Of a stretch of 64,000 bases of DNA, positions 41,296 to 50,848 are shown in pieces. Every line of letters begins with the position of its first letter. The stretch's first letter is position 1. This DNA comes from Candidatus Borkfalkia stercoripullorum (GTDB lineage Bacteria > Bacillota > Clostridia > Christensenellales > Borkfalkiaceae). The position numbers and the translations under genes are program-made. Location of the stretch: positions 1 through 64,000 of the forward strand of contig DWXC01000033.1 of NCBI GenBank assembly GCA_019119395.1, in the 5' to 3' direction. The notes under the pieces were generated by a model. That model saw nothing but the letters and a program-made list of their open reading frames with translations. It was not told the origin of the DNA and did no database searches.

Positions 41296-42639
41296 TCAGT
41301 TCTCCTTTGCGGCGAGCCTTTTTGCCGCTTCCAAAAGTTTTCCCCGCTCGTTTTTGCTTCCGTCGTATACGCATTCGCGCATGAGCGTTGCGAGCGCTTC
41401 GCCGATCTTTTCGGGCGGGAACATGCCTTTGAGGTCGTTTCCGCCGATCTTCAGGTCTTTCAGCGTAAAGGGCGCGCCCTCGGCGAGCATTTTTTTGCGG
41501 ATGTTTTCCCACTTGGTTATGGTGGGGCAAACGTTCAGATCGTCCTTGCACGCCGAATAGTCCGCCTGCTTGACCAGAAGCAGAAGATCGTAAATGTCGT
41601 GGTTTTTCGCGATGAAGGCGCGCACCTTGTTCTCCTTCGCCTTTCCGTCCAGATCGTACATGTGCGCCCCGATCAGCCGCACGCAGGTCTCCGTCAGTTT
41701 TTTGGGGGCTTTCAGCCTTTCCAGAATTTCCCTGCCGATGCGCGCGCCCTCGGCGTCGTGTCCGTGGAACCGCCCCGTCTTCAAAAAACAATAGGGTTTG
41801 CCCGCGTCGTGCAGGAGCGCGGCAAGGCGCACCCGTCCGTCCGCGTACTTCACGGCGCGCAGGGAGTGTTCCAGAACGTCGTGGTCGTGGAAGTCTCTGC
41901 GCTGCGCCATGCCGTCCCCCGCGGCGAGTTCGGGCAGGATATAGCGGAGCACGTCCGTGCCTTTCAAAAGTTCCAGCCCGTCGTAATGCCCGTACCGTAT
42001 GCCGTGTTTTTCGTCCGCGTGCAGGAGCATGGTCAGTTCCGCGTAAATGCGTTCGGGCGCGATCTTCTGAATGCGTTCCGCGTTGAACTTCGCCCCGAAA
42101 ATGCACGCGAGGGAGGGGGTGAACCCGTTTTCCCCGCATTGCCGCGCGAGCCGCATCAGCCGCAGCCCGTCCTCGGAGAACACTTCGTCCGCGTCGCGCG
42201 TGGTGTTCACCGTCCTGTCGCGCACGTCTTCGAGCCCGCCGAGCGGGTCGACGGTCTCGCCCTTTTTAATGTCGTAATACAGGGCGTTGCATTTGAAGTC
42301 CCGCCGCTTCGCGTCCTCTTCGATGTCGTCCGTAAAGGTCACGTTCGCGGGCGCGTGTTCCCCGCCGCGGTAAACGTCTTTGCGGAAAGACGTGAATTCG
42401 TATTTGTACCGCCCGTCCGTAAAGTTGACCGTCCCCGTGTTTTTGTAAGTGCAGTTCACCCGGAAGCCGCATTCCGAGGCGAGCGCGGCGAGCCTGTCCG
42501 CGGGTGCGGGCGCGGCGAGGTCGAAGTCGCTGTAGGGGAAGCCGCACAGCGCGTCGCGCACCGCGCCGCCCGCAACGTACAGCGGAAAATCCGCCTTTTC
42601 CGCCAGCGCGGCGAGTTTTTCGGGTATCGTCAAAAGCAT
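41296..42639 (-). CDS. cca: CCA tRNA nucleotidyltransferase with HD domain
   Basis: A 447-residue enzyme that adds or repairs the CCA end of tRNAs. 'YVAGGAVRDALCGFPYSDFDLA' (~20-41) carries the nucleotidyltransferase G-G and D-x-D motif; 'RRDFKCNALYYD' (~110-121) and 'EDGLRLMRLARQC' (~154-166) are the template-binding motifs. An HD domain lies at ~250-330 ('LEHSLRAV', 'LAALLHDAGK'). First gene of the cca-rmuC pair. Confidence 0.95.
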   Translation of the reverse strand: MLLTIPEKLAALAEKADFPLYVAGGAVRDALCGFPYSDFDLAAPAPADRLAALASECGFRVNCTYKNTGTVNFTDGRYKYEFTSFRKDVYRGGEHAPANVTFTDDIEEDAKRRDFKCNALYYDIKKGETVDPLGGLEDVRDRTVNTTRDADEVFSEDGLRLMRLARQCGENGFTPSLACIFGAKFNAERIQKIAPERIYAELTMLLHADEKHGIRYGHYDGLELLKGTDVLRYILPELAAGDGMAQRRDFHDHDVLEHSLRAVKYADGRVRLAALLHDAGKPYCFLKTGRFHGHDAEGARIGREILERLKAPKKLTETCVRLIGAHMYDLDGKAKENKVRAFIAKNHDIYDLLLLVKQADYSACKDDLNVCPTITKWENIRKKMLAEGAPFTLKDLKIGGNDLKGMFPPEKIGEALATLMRECVYDGSKNERGKLLEAAKRLAAKEN

Positions 42640-42682
42640 AAGCGCTCCTTATCGGAAGAATAGAAAAATTTTTTGTTCTTTT

Positions 42683-42734
42683 ATTATATCAATTTCCCGA
42701 AAAAATTGCAATCTCCCGCGATTTATTGTATAAT
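42683..42734. promoter_or_regulatory. Divergent promoters sharing one palindromic -35
   Basis: TTGCAA at 42706-42711 is its own reverse complement. On +, TATAAT (42729-42734) follows after 17 nt and drives the lipid kinase. On -, TATAAT (42688-42683) follows after 17 nt and drives cca-rmuC. The two promoters use the same hexamer and cannot be occupied together. Confidence 0.65.
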
Positions 42735-42791
42735 AGATTATATTTTTTTCGCCCGATGCAACGAGGGGGAAAGGGGAGTCGTGCCAAATCC

Positions 42792-43661
42792 ATGTATAAC
42801 GTGATCGTCAATCCGCTGTCGGGCGGCGGCAAAAGGAAAAAACTCATCGCGCGGGTCGAGGAACTGTTCCGCAGGAGCGGCAGGGATTTCCGCATATTCG
42901 AAACCGAAAAGCGCGGGCAGGCTTCTTTTCTCGCGCACGAGCTCACCAAAGAGGGCGCGTGCGACCTGATCGTCGTCGGCGGAGACGGCACCCTTCACGA
43001 GGCGCTCAACGGCTTTGCCGATTTCGAAAACTGCAATCTCGGATTGATCCCCGCGGGCATGGGCAACGATTTCGCCGCGGCGGCAAAGATCCCCGCCGAC
43101 CCCGAACGCGCGGTCGGGCTCATCCTGAACACGCGGCCGAAGCCGACCGATTTCATGCAGATGGAGGGGGTTCGCGGCATAAACGTCATCGGTACGGGCA
43201 TCGACGTGGAAATACTCAAGCGCTGCCGCGCTTCCGGATGGCTGCGCGGAAAGCTGCAATACGTGATCAGCCTCGTCATTTCCCTTTTCAAATATAAAAA
43301 TTATAAGATGCGCACCGTCTGCAACGGCAAGGAAAAAAATTACAGCGCGCTCATCGCGTGCATCGGCAACGGCAGGCAGATCGGCGGCGGCATCAGGATG
43401 TGCCCCGAAGCCGTGCTCGACGACGGGCTTTTGGATTTCGTCGTCTGCGACGACGTGAAAAAGACGCATATTCCGGCAGCGTTCATAAAACTGATGAAAG
43501 GCAAGATCCTGCAGGAAAGTTTTACCGACTTCGCGCGGTGCGAAAGCGTGGAGGTGTTTCCCGAAAAAAAACTCACCGTTCAGGCGGACGGGGAGCTGTA
43601 CGACGATTTGCCTTTTAAGGTCGAAGTGGTCAAAGGGAAACTGAAAATGTACCGCGGCTGA
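42792..43661 (+). CDS. Diacylglycerol kinase-type lipid kinase
   Basis: A 289-residue DagK/YegS-family protein. 'VNPLSGGGKRKK' (~6-17), 'VVGGDGTLHEALNGF' (~63-77, ATP site) and 'LGLIPAGMGNDFA' (~86-98) are the catalytic-core marks; the C-terminal domain has 'NGRQIGGGIRMCPEAVLDDGLLD'. In Firmicutes DgkB recycles diacylglycerol from lipoteichoic acid synthesis; other family members act on sphingoid or unknown lipids. Start at 42792 (MYNVIVNP); AAGGGGAG lies 11 nt upstream, a long spacer. Confidence 0.9.
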   Translation: MYNVIVNPLSGGGKRKKLIARVEELFRRSGRDFRIFETEKRGQASFLAHELTKEGACDLIVVGGDGTLHEALNGFADFENCNLGLIPAGMGNDFAAAAKIPADPERAVGLILNTRPKPTDFMQMEGVRGINVIGTGIDVEILKRCRASGWLRGKLQYVISLVISLFKYKNYKMRTVCNGKEKNYSALIACIGNGRQIGGGIRMCPEAVLDDGLLDFVVCDDVKKTHIPAAFIKLMKGKILQESFTDFARCESVEVFPEKKLTVQADGELYDDLPFKVEVVKGKLKMYRG

Positions 43662-43708
43662 TTGCCGCAAAGCCGCTTTCGGGCGGGAACGGCAACAAAA
43701 GGCATAAA

Positions 43709-45442
43709 ATGGAATACGTTTATCTTCTGATGCTCGTCGGGCTGGTCATCGCCCTCTGCATCTTCATCAACCGCATCACGGACAAACTCAAAGTCCCCTC
43801 CCTGCTGCTCTTTATCGGGCTGGGCATGGTGTTCGGCGTCATATTCCGCGTCGCGGGGCTGGGCAATTTTACCGATTACGACCTCGGCAACGTGGTCTGT
43901 TCCGTCTGCCTGGTGTTCGTCATCTTTTACGGCGGCTTCGGCACCAATTTCAAGGAAGCGAAACCCGTCGCGGGCAGGGCGCTCCTCTTGTCCTTTGCGG
44001 GCACTGCGCTCACGGCGGGCATCGTCGGCGTGTTCGTGCGCTACCTTTCCGTGCTGCTTCCCTTTTTCCCGTCGCTCGGGTGGGTGGAAAGCATGCTTAT
44101 CGGTTCGGTCATTTCTTCTACCGACGCGGCTTCCGTCTTTAACATCCTGCGCTCGCGCAGGCTGAACCTCAAATACGGCACTTCGTCCCTCCTGGAAATG
44201 GAATCCGGCTCGAACGACCCGACTTCGTACATGCTCACCGTCGTGTTCACGGCGATCCTCGCCGCCCAAAACGGAATTGCGGGCGCGGAAGCGATGGGGG
44301 CGGGCGAAATCGCCGGCATGCTCTTTTCGCAGGTCGGTTTCGGCGCGCTGTTCGGCGCGGCGTTCGGGTTTTTGTCTATTTTCATTCTGAAAAGGTTTTC
44401 GTTCAACGTGGGGCAGGGCGGCACGATCTTTATCCTGGCCGTCGCGCTCATCACCTATGCGCTGCCCACGATGCTCGGCGAACTTACGGGCGTTTCCGCG
44501 CTCGCGGGCAACGGGTACCTCGCCGTGTATATCTGCGGCATCATGATCGGCAACGCCCGCATCCCGCAAAAGCGCGACTGTGTGCGGTTTTTCGACGCGC
44601 TCACGAACGTAGCGCAGATGATGATCTTTTTCCTTTTGGGGCTTCTCGCAACGCCCGAAGATCTCATCAAGCCCGACGTGCTCGTCCCCGCGCTCGTCAT
44701 TTTCGTCTTTATGACGCTGATCGCCCGTCCCGCCGCGGTCGCGGGGCTGCTCGCGCCTTTCCGCGCGAAGATCAATCAGATCGGCGTGGTCAGCTGGGCG
44801 GGGCTTCGCGGCGTCGCGTCCATCGTGTTCGCCGTGTATGCGATGACGGAGCTCGGCGGCACGCTTCCGTACGACCTGTTCAGCATCGTGTTCGTCATCG
44901 TCATCGTGTCCATCGCGCTGCAGGGGTCGCTTCTGCCGATTATGTCCAGGAAGATGAATATGCTGGGGGACAACGACAACGTCCTGCGCACGTTTACCGA
45001 CTACCAGGAGGAGAGCGACGTGTGTTTCGTGCGCGTGCGCGTCGGGGAAAACCATCCCTGGTACGGCAAAAAACTGCGCGAAGTGGTCATGCCGAAAGAG
45101 TTTTTGGCCGTGCTCATCATCCGCGGGGATGAGACCATCGTTCCCGGGGGCGATACGGTCATCCTCGGCGGCGACGTCATCGTGACCGCCGCTCCCGAAT
45201 TCGAAAACCGCGACGAATTCGGCATGTACGAGGAATATATCGGCAAAAACCACGGATGGGCGGGCAAAACGGTGAGAGAACTCTCCCTGCCGCGCGGTAC
45301 GCTCATCGTCATGATCAAAAGAAAGAAAGAGACGGTCGTGCCCAACGGCAACGCCGTCGTCGAAGAGGGCGACGTCCTCGCCATGATCAAGCTCAAAGAA
45401 AAGGAAGAACCCGCGCCCGCCGCGCCTGCGGAAGGCGGTTAG
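43709..45442 (+). CDS. Potassium/proton antiporter, CPA1 type with RCK_C domains
   Basis: A 577-residue monovalent cation/proton antiporter resembling NhaP2/CvrA. About 13 membrane segments (~1-390). The 'SVISSTDAASVFNIL' (~132-146) and 'ESGSNDPTSYML' (~165-176) carry the conserved S/T-D-A and N-D transport residues. Two TrkA_C (RCK_C) domains at ~425-490 and ~500-565 probably sense ligands or ions. It exports K+ or Na+ in exchange for protons, aiding pH or volume control. It lies 47 nt after the lipid kinase. Confidence 0.92.
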   Translation: MEYVYLLMLVGLVIALCIFINRITDKLKVPSLLLFIGLGMVFGVIFRVAGLGNFTDYDLGNVVCSVCLVFVIFYGGFGTNFKEAKPVAGRALLLSFAGTALTAGIVGVFVRYLSVLLPFFPSLGWVESMLIGSVISSTDAASVFNILRSRRLNLKYGTSSLLEMESGSNDPTSYMLTVVFTAILAAQNGIAGAEAMGAGEIAGMLFSQVGFGALFGAAFGFLSIFILKRFSFNVGQGGTIFILAVALITYALPTMLGELTGVSALAGNGYLAVYICGIMIGNARIPQKRDCVRFFDALTNVAQMMIFFLLGLLATPEDLIKPDVLVPALVIFVFMTLIARPAAVAGLLAPFRAKINQIGVVSWAGLRGVASIVFAVYAMTELGGTLPYDLFSIVFVIVIVSIALQGSLLPIMSRKMNMLGDNDNVLRTFTDYQEESDVCFVRVRVGENHPWYGKKLREVVMPKEFLAVLIIRGDETIVPGGDTVILGGDVIVTAAPEFENRDEFGMYEEYIGKNHGWAGKTVRELSLPRGTLIVMIKRKKETVVPNGNAVVEEGDVLAMIKLKEKEEPAPAAPAEGG

Positions 45443-45467
45443 GCCGTGCGTAAAAGGGGAAGGCGAA

Positions 45468-46166
45468 ATGATATTTACGGGTGTGCATTGGGCGGCGGGC
45501 GTCTTTCAGGCGCTTCTCGCGGCGGCGGAAGTCCTGTTTGCTTTCGGGCCGGCAAAAAAGAACCGGTTCGTTTCCCGTTCGGCGGTTTTGCTCGTCGGTA
45601 TCTATTTCCTTGTCTATAAAACGAGCGAATACGTCATATTCGAAAAGCCGCCCGTCGATTTTTCCGCCCTTTCCTATTTTTTGTTCGGCCTCGCCGCGGT
45701 TCTTCCGCTGCGGCCGCTCAAAGGCGCCGCGGCGTATTCGGGGCTTTTGGCGGGCAGCCTGTTCGTTCTTACCTTTACGCTCGCGCCCGAAACGCATTTT
45801 GACAACATGGCGACGCCTTTCCTGCTTGCGATGGCGTTCGTAAACCACAACTTTTTGTTTGCCGGCGCACTGTGCGTCTTATGCTCCGTGCGGCTGCGCC
45901 CGCGCGATCTTTTTGCGGTCGGGGCATTCGTCGCGTTCGTCGTCGTTTATTCCGAGATCATGGTGCAGGTTTACGGATTCACCGAAGGGGAGGTCGTCAC
46001 CGAAATCATCGACGCGTCCGTCATTTTGTACATCCTGCCCGGGTTTTCTTTCCCGTGGTGGTACTATGCCGTCTATTACGTTTGCGCCGTTTCGATCCTT
46101 GCGGGCGCGGGGGTCGCGGTATATAAACTCAACGCGCGCCTGTGCGCGCAAAAAGAACCGTGCTGA
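45468..46166 (+). CDS. Integral membrane protein, unknown
   Basis: A 232-residue protein of about seven membrane segments with a short C-terminal basic tail. Layout and segments such as 'HFDNMATPFLLAMAFVNHNFLFAG' (~108-131) recall the YwaF/TIGR02206 membrane family, but the match is loose. It follows the antiporter after 25 nt with GGGGAAGG upstream, probably the last gene of the transcript. Confidence 0.6.
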   Translation: MIFTGVHWAAGVFQALLAAAEVLFAFGPAKKNRFVSRSAVLLVGIYFLVYKTSEYVIFEKPPVDFSALSYFLFGLAAVLPLRPLKGAAAYSGLLAGSLFVLTFTLAPETHFDNMATPFLLAMAFVNHNFLFAGALCVLCSVRLRPRDLFAVGAFVAFVVVYSEIMVQVYGFTEGEVVTEIIDASVILYILPGFSFPWWYYAVYYVCAVSILAGAGVAVYKLNARLCAQKEPC

Positions 46167-46187
46167 CTGCCGTCGGCACGGTTCTTT
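46152..46187. terminator. Convergent terminator
   Basis: AAAGAACCGTGC/GCACGGTTCTTT stem (46152-46163, 46176-46187) overlapping the stop of the + gene, with T-rich 3' side, between the convergent genes. Confidence 0.75.
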
Positions 46188-46199
46188 GCCTGTATTTTC

Positions 46200-47192
46200 T
46201 TATTTTTGCGAAAGGCGCACGTTTTTCCCCGTCTCCGCGTCCTGATACATCATCCAGTAGCCTTTGCCGTCCAAATCGAACAGCGAGGCGGGCAAAAACG
46301 AGCAGAAGCCCTTCAGCGCGTCGGGCGGCTCTCCGCGCTTTTCGGCCGGGACGCCGTAACAGATGTAACGCGGTTTTTTGTCGTTTCTGATCAGTCCGAC
46401 GACGTAAAATTTATCTTTTCCGAAGCCGATGCGTACCCACGCCGACCCGGGCAAAAGCCTGCAAAGGGCCTCTTCCTCGGGATATTTTTCAAAGAGCGCG
46501 TCGAGTTCTTTTTTTACTTTTTCGTAATAGCAAGCTCTCTCATCCTCTCCGAGGTTTTCTGCGCCTGCGAAGCGGAATAGGCTTTGAGCATCCGCATCTT
46601 TTCCAGCGTTTTGCCCGTCCTTTCCGTCGCTTTTCGCCGCGTTTTTTCCTTTTCCGCCATTGTCCTCTCCTCTTATGGTCAGATTTTCCGTGTCCGCGTC
46701 GGGGAATTCGTAATAATTTTCGCTCGCGACGATCTCGTCGTCGTACGCCTGCCCGATCTCCTCTTTTTTTGCCGCGGCGCTTTCCTCTCCGCCGCTTTGC
46801 GGCGGCTCTTCGTCTTTGCCGATGAGCGCGGCGATCTTTTTTACGTCGTACACCTTTTCGCCGCATTTGCCGAAGGCCACGGGCTTTGCTTTCCCCGCCG
46901 CGAACGCCACCGTGCAGGAAAAACCTTCCGAAATGTCCAGCGCGCTCATTTTTTTGACCGTGCAGCCGCTCTCGCTTTCCACGTCGAAGATCTCCGCCGT
47001 GCCGTGTTCGTCGACGATCGCCGCGCGGTATCTTCCTTCCGAAAGGGGCGCGAAGTTGATGAGCGAAAGGTTCGCCGTCAGTTTCCCCGCATACGTTTCG
47101 CACGTCATGAGCGCGGACACTTTTTTTCCGTCCGCCGCAAATCCCGACGAGATCTGTTTGAGCACACAGAGTTTTTTCACATAAAAATTCAT
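46200..47192 (-). CDS. Hypothetical two-domain cytosolic protein
   Basis: A 330-residue protein. The N-terminal ~95 residues ('MNFYVKKLCVLKQISSGF...') form a beta-rich domain recurring in Clostridia; a low-complexity Lys/Glu/Gly/Asp linker spans ~100-205; the C-terminal ~120 residues ('YYEKVKKELDALFEKYPEEEALCRLLPGSAWVRIGFGKDKFYVVGLI' region) form a second compact domain. The N-terminal domain resembles DUF6465-like segments, without certainty. Start set at 47192, where the conserved-looking sequence begins; upstream translation is low-complexity. Confidence 0.65.
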   Translation of the reverse strand: MNFYVKKLCVLKQISSGFAADGKKVSALMTCETYAGKLTANLSLINFAPLSEGRYRAAIVDEHGTAEIFDVESESGCTVKKMSALDISEGFSCTVAFAAGKAKPVAFGKCGEKVYDVKKIAALIGKDEEPPQSGGEESAAAKKEEIGQAYDDEIVASENYYEFPDADTENLTIRGEDNGGKGKNAAKSDGKDGQNAGKDADAQSLFRFAGAENLGEDERACYYEKVKKELDALFEKYPEEEALCRLLPGSAWVRIGFGKDKFYVVGLIRNDKKPRYICYGVPAEKRGEPPDALKGFCSFLPASLFDLDGKGYWMMYQDAETGKNVRLSQK

Positions 47193-47322
47193 ACAAAACT
47201 CCCGAAGGGCAGTGCGCCCTATGCGTATATATGTATGTATTATAAGATATATTCCTTCAAAAAAATTGCGCGCCGCTGTCGAAAAGCCCCTTTTTTTGGC
47301 GAAAACAAGTACGGCCAAAAAG

Positions 47323-47351
47323 TTTACTTTTTTGAAAATTTGTTTTATAAT
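47323..47351 (+). promoter_or_regulatory. Promoter of pckG
   Basis: TTTACT (47323-47328), 17-nt spacer, TATAAT (47346-47351), 66 nt before the start. Confidence 0.55.
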
Positions 47352-47416
47352 AATAAGGCATACGGAATATGCCGTAAAAATCAAACAGTAAAATATCTCA
47401 GAAGGAGAAAAAAGAT

Positions 47417-49198
47417 ATGACCGAAAACATGACTGCAAACGCAAAAGTGCTCCGTTTCGTAGACGAGAGCGCCGCTCTGTGCAACCCCGACAGGATCGTC
47501 TGGATCGACGGCAGCAAAGAGCAGCGCGACGCGCTCCGCGCCGAAGCATGCGCATCGGGCGAAATGATCAAACTCAACGAAGATCTTCTCCCCGAATGTT
47601 ATCTCCACAGGACGGCGGTCAACGACGTCGCGCGCGTCGAGGACAGGACGTTCATCTGCTGCCGCGACGAAAAGGATGCGGGCCCGATCAACAACTGGAT
47701 GGATCCGAAGAAAGCGTATAAAATGGCTTCCGATATTTTCAAAGGTTCGATGAAGGGCAGGACGATGTACGTCATCCCTTATTCCATGGGCATCGTCGGC
47801 AGCGAATTCGCGAAGATCGGCATCGAACTTACGGACAGCATCTACGTCGTTCTCAATATGCAGATCATGACGCGCGTCGGCAAAGAAGTGCTCGACACGC
47901 TCGGCAAGGACGGCGATTTCGTCAAAGGCCTGCACTCCAAGTGCGAGCTCGACGAGAGCAAACGCTATATCCTGCACTTCCCCGAAGACAACACCATCTG
48001 GTCGTGCAACTCCGGCTACGGCGGCAACGTGCTGCTCGGCAAAAAGTGCTTTGCGCTCCGCATCGCTTCCTATCTCGGCAAAAACGAGGGCTGGATGGCC
48101 GAGCACATGCTCATTCTGGGCTTTGAAAAGCCGGACGGAGAAGTCAAGTACATCGCGGCGGCGTTCCCTTCCGCGTGCGGCAAGACCAACCTTGCCATGC
48201 TCATCCCGCCCGAAAGCTACCGCAAAAAGGGCTATAAGATCTGGTGCGTCGGCGACGACATCGCGTGGATCCGCGTGGGCGCGGACGGCAGGCTTTGGGC
48301 GATGAACCCCGAAAACGGATTCTTCGGCGTCGCTCCCGGCACGAACGAAAAATCCAATCCCAACGCGTTGCACACCACGCAGCGCGGCACGATCTTCACC
48401 AACGTCGTGCACAACCTCGACAACAACACCGTCTGGTGGGAAGGGCTGGACAAGAACCCTCCGAAAAACGCGATCGACTGGAAGGGCAACCCTTGGGACG
48501 ACGCCGCGAAGGCGGCGGGCGTAAAGGGCGCGCATCCGAACAGCCGTTTCACCGCCCCCGCAAAGAACTGCCCCTGCATCAGCAAGGAATTCGACAACCC
48601 GAAGGGCGTGCCCCTGTCCGCGATCGTGTTCGGCGGCAGAAGGGCAAAGACCGCTCCGCTGGTATATCAGAGCAAGAGCTGGAACAACGGCGTGTTCGTC
48701 GGTTCCATCATGGCGAGCGAAACGACCGCCGCGGCTACGGGCGCGGTCGGCGTTGTGCGCCGCGACCCGATGGCGATGCGCCCGTTCTGCGGCTATCATA
48801 TGGGCGATTACTTCAAACATTGGATCGAAATGGGCACGAAGGTGAAAAATCAGCCCAAGATCTTCAACGTCAACTGGTTCCGTCTGGACGATGAGGGCAA
48901 CTTCCTCTGGCCCGGCTTCGGCGAGAACATGCGCGTGCTCGAATGGATCGTCAAGCGCTGCGAAGACAAGGTGGGCGCGGTGGAAACGCCCATCGGCTAT
49001 GTGCCCGATCCGAAGGACATCAACCTCGAAGGCACCGATGTTTCCGAGGAAACGCTCAAAGAGCTTCTGACCGTCGACAAAGAGACCTGGAAGCAGGAAG
49101 CCGACGGCATCGAAGAGTTCTACAAGCAGTTCGGCGACAGGCTTCCGAAAGAGCTTTCCGACGAGCTTGCGACGCTCAAAGCAAATCTGAACAAGTAA
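47417..49198 (+). CDS. pckG: Phosphoenolpyruvate carboxykinase (GTP)
   Basis: A 593-residue enzyme interconverting oxaloacetate + GTP and PEP + CO2 + GDP. The P-loop 'FPSACGKTNLAM' includes the active-site C254 typical of GTP-type enzymes. 'SMGIVGSEFAKIGIELTDS' (~123-141) and 'NWFRLDDEGNFLWPGFGENMRVLEWI' (~485-510, guanine pocket) are also GTP-class. In fermenting anaerobes it often runs toward oxaloacetate, feeding succinate or propionate. Strong AGAAGGAG site; single-gene unit with its own terminator. Confidence 0.96.
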   Translation: MTENMTANAKVLRFVDESAALCNPDRIVWIDGSKEQRDALRAEACASGEMIKLNEDLLPECYLHRTAVNDVARVEDRTFICCRDEKDAGPINNWMDPKKAYKMASDIFKGSMKGRTMYVIPYSMGIVGSEFAKIGIELTDSIYVVLNMQIMTRVGKEVLDTLGKDGDFVKGLHSKCELDESKRYILHFPEDNTIWSCNSGYGGNVLLGKKCFALRIASYLGKNEGWMAEHMLILGFEKPDGEVKYIAAAFPSACGKTNLAMLIPPESYRKKGYKIWCVGDDIAWIRVGADGRLWAMNPENGFFGVAPGTNEKSNPNALHTTQRGTIFTNVVHNLDNNTVWWEGLDKNPPKNAIDWKGNPWDDAAKAAGVKGAHPNSRFTAPAKNCPCISKEFDNPKGVPLSAIVFGGRRAKTAPLVYQSKSWNNGVFVGSIMASETTAAATGAVGVVRRDPMAMRPFCGYHMGDYFKHWIEMGTKVKNQPKIFNVNWFRLDDEGNFLWPGFGENMRVLEWIVKRCEDKVGAVETPIGYVPDPKDINLEGTDVSEETLKELLTVDKETWKQEADGIEEFYKQFGDRLPKELSDELATLKANLNK

Positions 49199-49234
49199 GC
49201 GCGTCTTGGCGCCGCCGATCATAGGAAAACAGGG

Positions 49235-49277
49235 CGCGGGGAGCTACCGCAGAGGGAAGCTCCCCGCGTTTTTTTTC
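49235..49277 (+). terminator. Terminator of pckG
   Basis: CGCGGGGAGCT/AGCTCCCCGCG stem (49235-49245, 49258-49268) followed by nine Ts. Confidence 0.92.
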
Positions 49278-49382
49278 TGAAAACAGGGATTTTTCGGAAA
49301 AAGAAAGGGCGGACACGCGAAAATCGGGCTGAGAAAAATAAAAAAAATTTAAAAAAATCCGCAAAAGCGCAACCAAAACCGC

Positions 49383-49411
49383 TTGACAGTATTTTGTATA
49401 TAAGATAAAAT
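49383..49411 (+). promoter_or_regulatory. Promoter of rplM-rpsI
   Basis: TTGACA (49383-49388), 17-nt spacer, TAAAAT (49406-49411). Confidence 0.75.
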
Positions 49412-49417
49412 TTATTG

Positions 49418-49480
49418 AGTAAACAGGCGAGGCGTCTATGGTACGCCCGATCATTTCATAAAATCAACAAGGAGAACAAC
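49418..49480 (+). promoter_or_regulatory. Possible L13 leader RNA
   Basis: The rplM leader has a hairpin GGCGT-ctatggt-ACGCC (about 49430-49447) in the position and size of the Firmicutes L13 ribosomal leader, which allows autogenous control. Identification by position and a single hairpin only. Confidence 0.35.
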
Positions 49481-49483
49481 ATC

Positions 49484-49915
49484 ATGAAGACCTACATGGC
49501 AAACGCCCAGACTGTAGAGAGAAAATGGTATGTTGTAGACGCCGCAGGCGTACCTTTGGGCAGGCTTGCTTCCAAGGTCGCGGCCGTTCTTCGCGGCAAA
49601 AACAAACCCACGTATACTCCCAACGTCGATGCGGGCGATTTCGTCATCGTCATCAACAGCGATAAGGCGGTTCTGACGGGGAAGAAACTCGACGACAAAT
49701 TTTACAGGTACCACACCGGCTACATCGGCGGGCTCAAAGAGGTCGCTTACCGCAAAATGATGGCGGAAAAGAGCGACGTCGCCGTCTACGAGGCGGTGCG
49801 CGGCATGCTTCCCAAAAATTCTCTGGGCAGAAAAATGATCAAAAAGCTCAGGGTCTACAAGGGCGGCGAGCACAACCACGAGGCGCAGAAGCCCGAAGTG
49901 CTGAAATTATTTTAA
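49484..49915 (+). CDS. rplM: Ribosomal protein L13
   Basis: A 143-residue 50S protein: '[30 protein letters not shown]' and '[18 protein letters not shown]' are diagnostic; the end '[16 protein letters not shown]' is also normal. The start at 49484 follows AAGGAG. Upstream of rpsI by 12 nt, as in most bacteria. Confidence 0.97.
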   Translation: MKTYMANAQTVERKWYVVDAAGVPLGRLASKVAAVLRGKNKPTYTPNVDAGDFVIVINSDKAVLTGKKLDDKFYRYHTGYIGGLKEVAYRKMMAEKSDVAVYEAVRGMLPKNSLGRKMIKKLRVYKGGEHNHEAQKPEVLKLF

Positions 49916-49927
49916 TGAGGTGAGACT

Positions 49928-50341
49928 ATGGCAAAAGCGAATTTGAAAAAGAAGTTGCAGTTCTGGGGAACGGGCAGAAGGAAAAAAGCGATCGCCCGCG
50001 TCCGCCTCATTCCCGCAGGTTCGGGCACCATCGTCATCAACGACCGCGCGCTCGAAGATTACTTCCCGCAGGGCACTTTGCAGTACATCGTCAAACAGCC
50101 CGTCGTGCTCACGGGCACGGAAGCCGCTTACGACATCGTCGTAAACGTCTGCGGCGGCGGTTATACGGGCCAGGCGGGCGCGATCCGTCACGGCATCGCC
50201 CGCGCGCTCATCCAGGCGCAGCCCGAACTTCGCCCCGCGCTCAAAAAAGAGGGCTTCCTTACGAGAGACCCGAGAAGCAAGGAAAGAAAGAAGTACGGCT
50301 TGAAGAAAGCCCGTCGCGCTCCTCAGTTCTCGAAGAGGTAA
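49928..50341 (+). CDS. rpsI: Ribosomal protein S9
   Basis: A 137-residue 30S protein: '[20 protein letters not shown]' (~14-33) and the C-terminal '[25 protein letters not shown]', whose last Lys-Arg contacts P-site tRNA. GAGGTGAG precedes the ATG. Last gene of rplM-rpsI. Confidence 0.97.
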   Translation: MAKANLKKKLQFWGTGRRKKAIARVRLIPAGSGTIVINDRALEDYFPQGTLQYIVKQPVVLTGTEAAYDIVVNVCGGGYTGQAGAIRHGIARALIQAQPELRPALKKEGFLTRDPRSKERKKYGLKKARRAPQFSKR

Positions 50342-50373
50342 TCTTTCCGCCGGGCGGAACATCAAAACACAGA

Positions 50374-50404
50374 AAAACGCCGCGCAGTCCGTGCGCGGCG
50401 TTTT
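50374..50404 (+). terminator. Terminator of rplM-rpsI
   Basis: AAAACGCCGCGCA/TGCGCGGCGTTTT stem with a 5-nt loop; bidirectional look. Confidence 0.85.
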
Positions 50405-50489
50405 GAATAAGTCCGGCTTGTCCGTTCGTGCGGGGATCCCCGTGCGCGGCCGAGCCCGAAAGAGGAGCGGCGCAAACCGGGAACGGGTT

Positions 50490-50723
50490 TTACGTTTTGT
50501 TTTTCCGGTCGATCCCGCGGGAAATGCGCTCGTGCCGCTCCAGGATCTGCGTGCAGCGGGCGGCGCGCTGTTCGGCGGTAAAGATGCCGTTCGGCCGCTG
50601 CGGTGTTTCGGGCCTTTGTTCTGAGGAAAGTTCGGCCGCGCCGCCGTTTTCGCCCGGTTGTTTTTGCTCCCCCGCGAAAGAGGTGAGCGCGGAGATCAGG
50701 TTAAAGATACCGAATTTTTCCAT
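50490..50723 (-). CDS. Small hypothetical protein
   Basis: A 77-residue protein starting MEKFGIFNLISALTSFAGE, with an amphipathic N-terminal helix, a Gln/Glu/Gly/Pro-rich middle and a charged C-terminus. An AGAGG lies 13 nt upstream of the ATG. Small Clostridia proteins with a similar 'FNLISAL' start exist, but I cannot name a family. Codon use matches the neighbours. It stands alone facing the lipoprotein gene. Confidence 0.45.
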   Translation of the reverse strand: MEKFGIFNLISALTSFAGEQKQPGENGGAAELSSEQRPETPQRPNGIFTAEQRAARCTQILERHERISRGIDRKNKT

Positions 50724-50848
50724 ACTCTGATACCTCTGCAACAGTTACGGATTTTCCGCGCCGTACGGCGCGCTGCCCGTTTTCTTTAAAAAACGGGCAA
50801 AAGTCGGGCTGTATGTCAAAATTTTCACGTGAATTTAATTTTTTTTGT

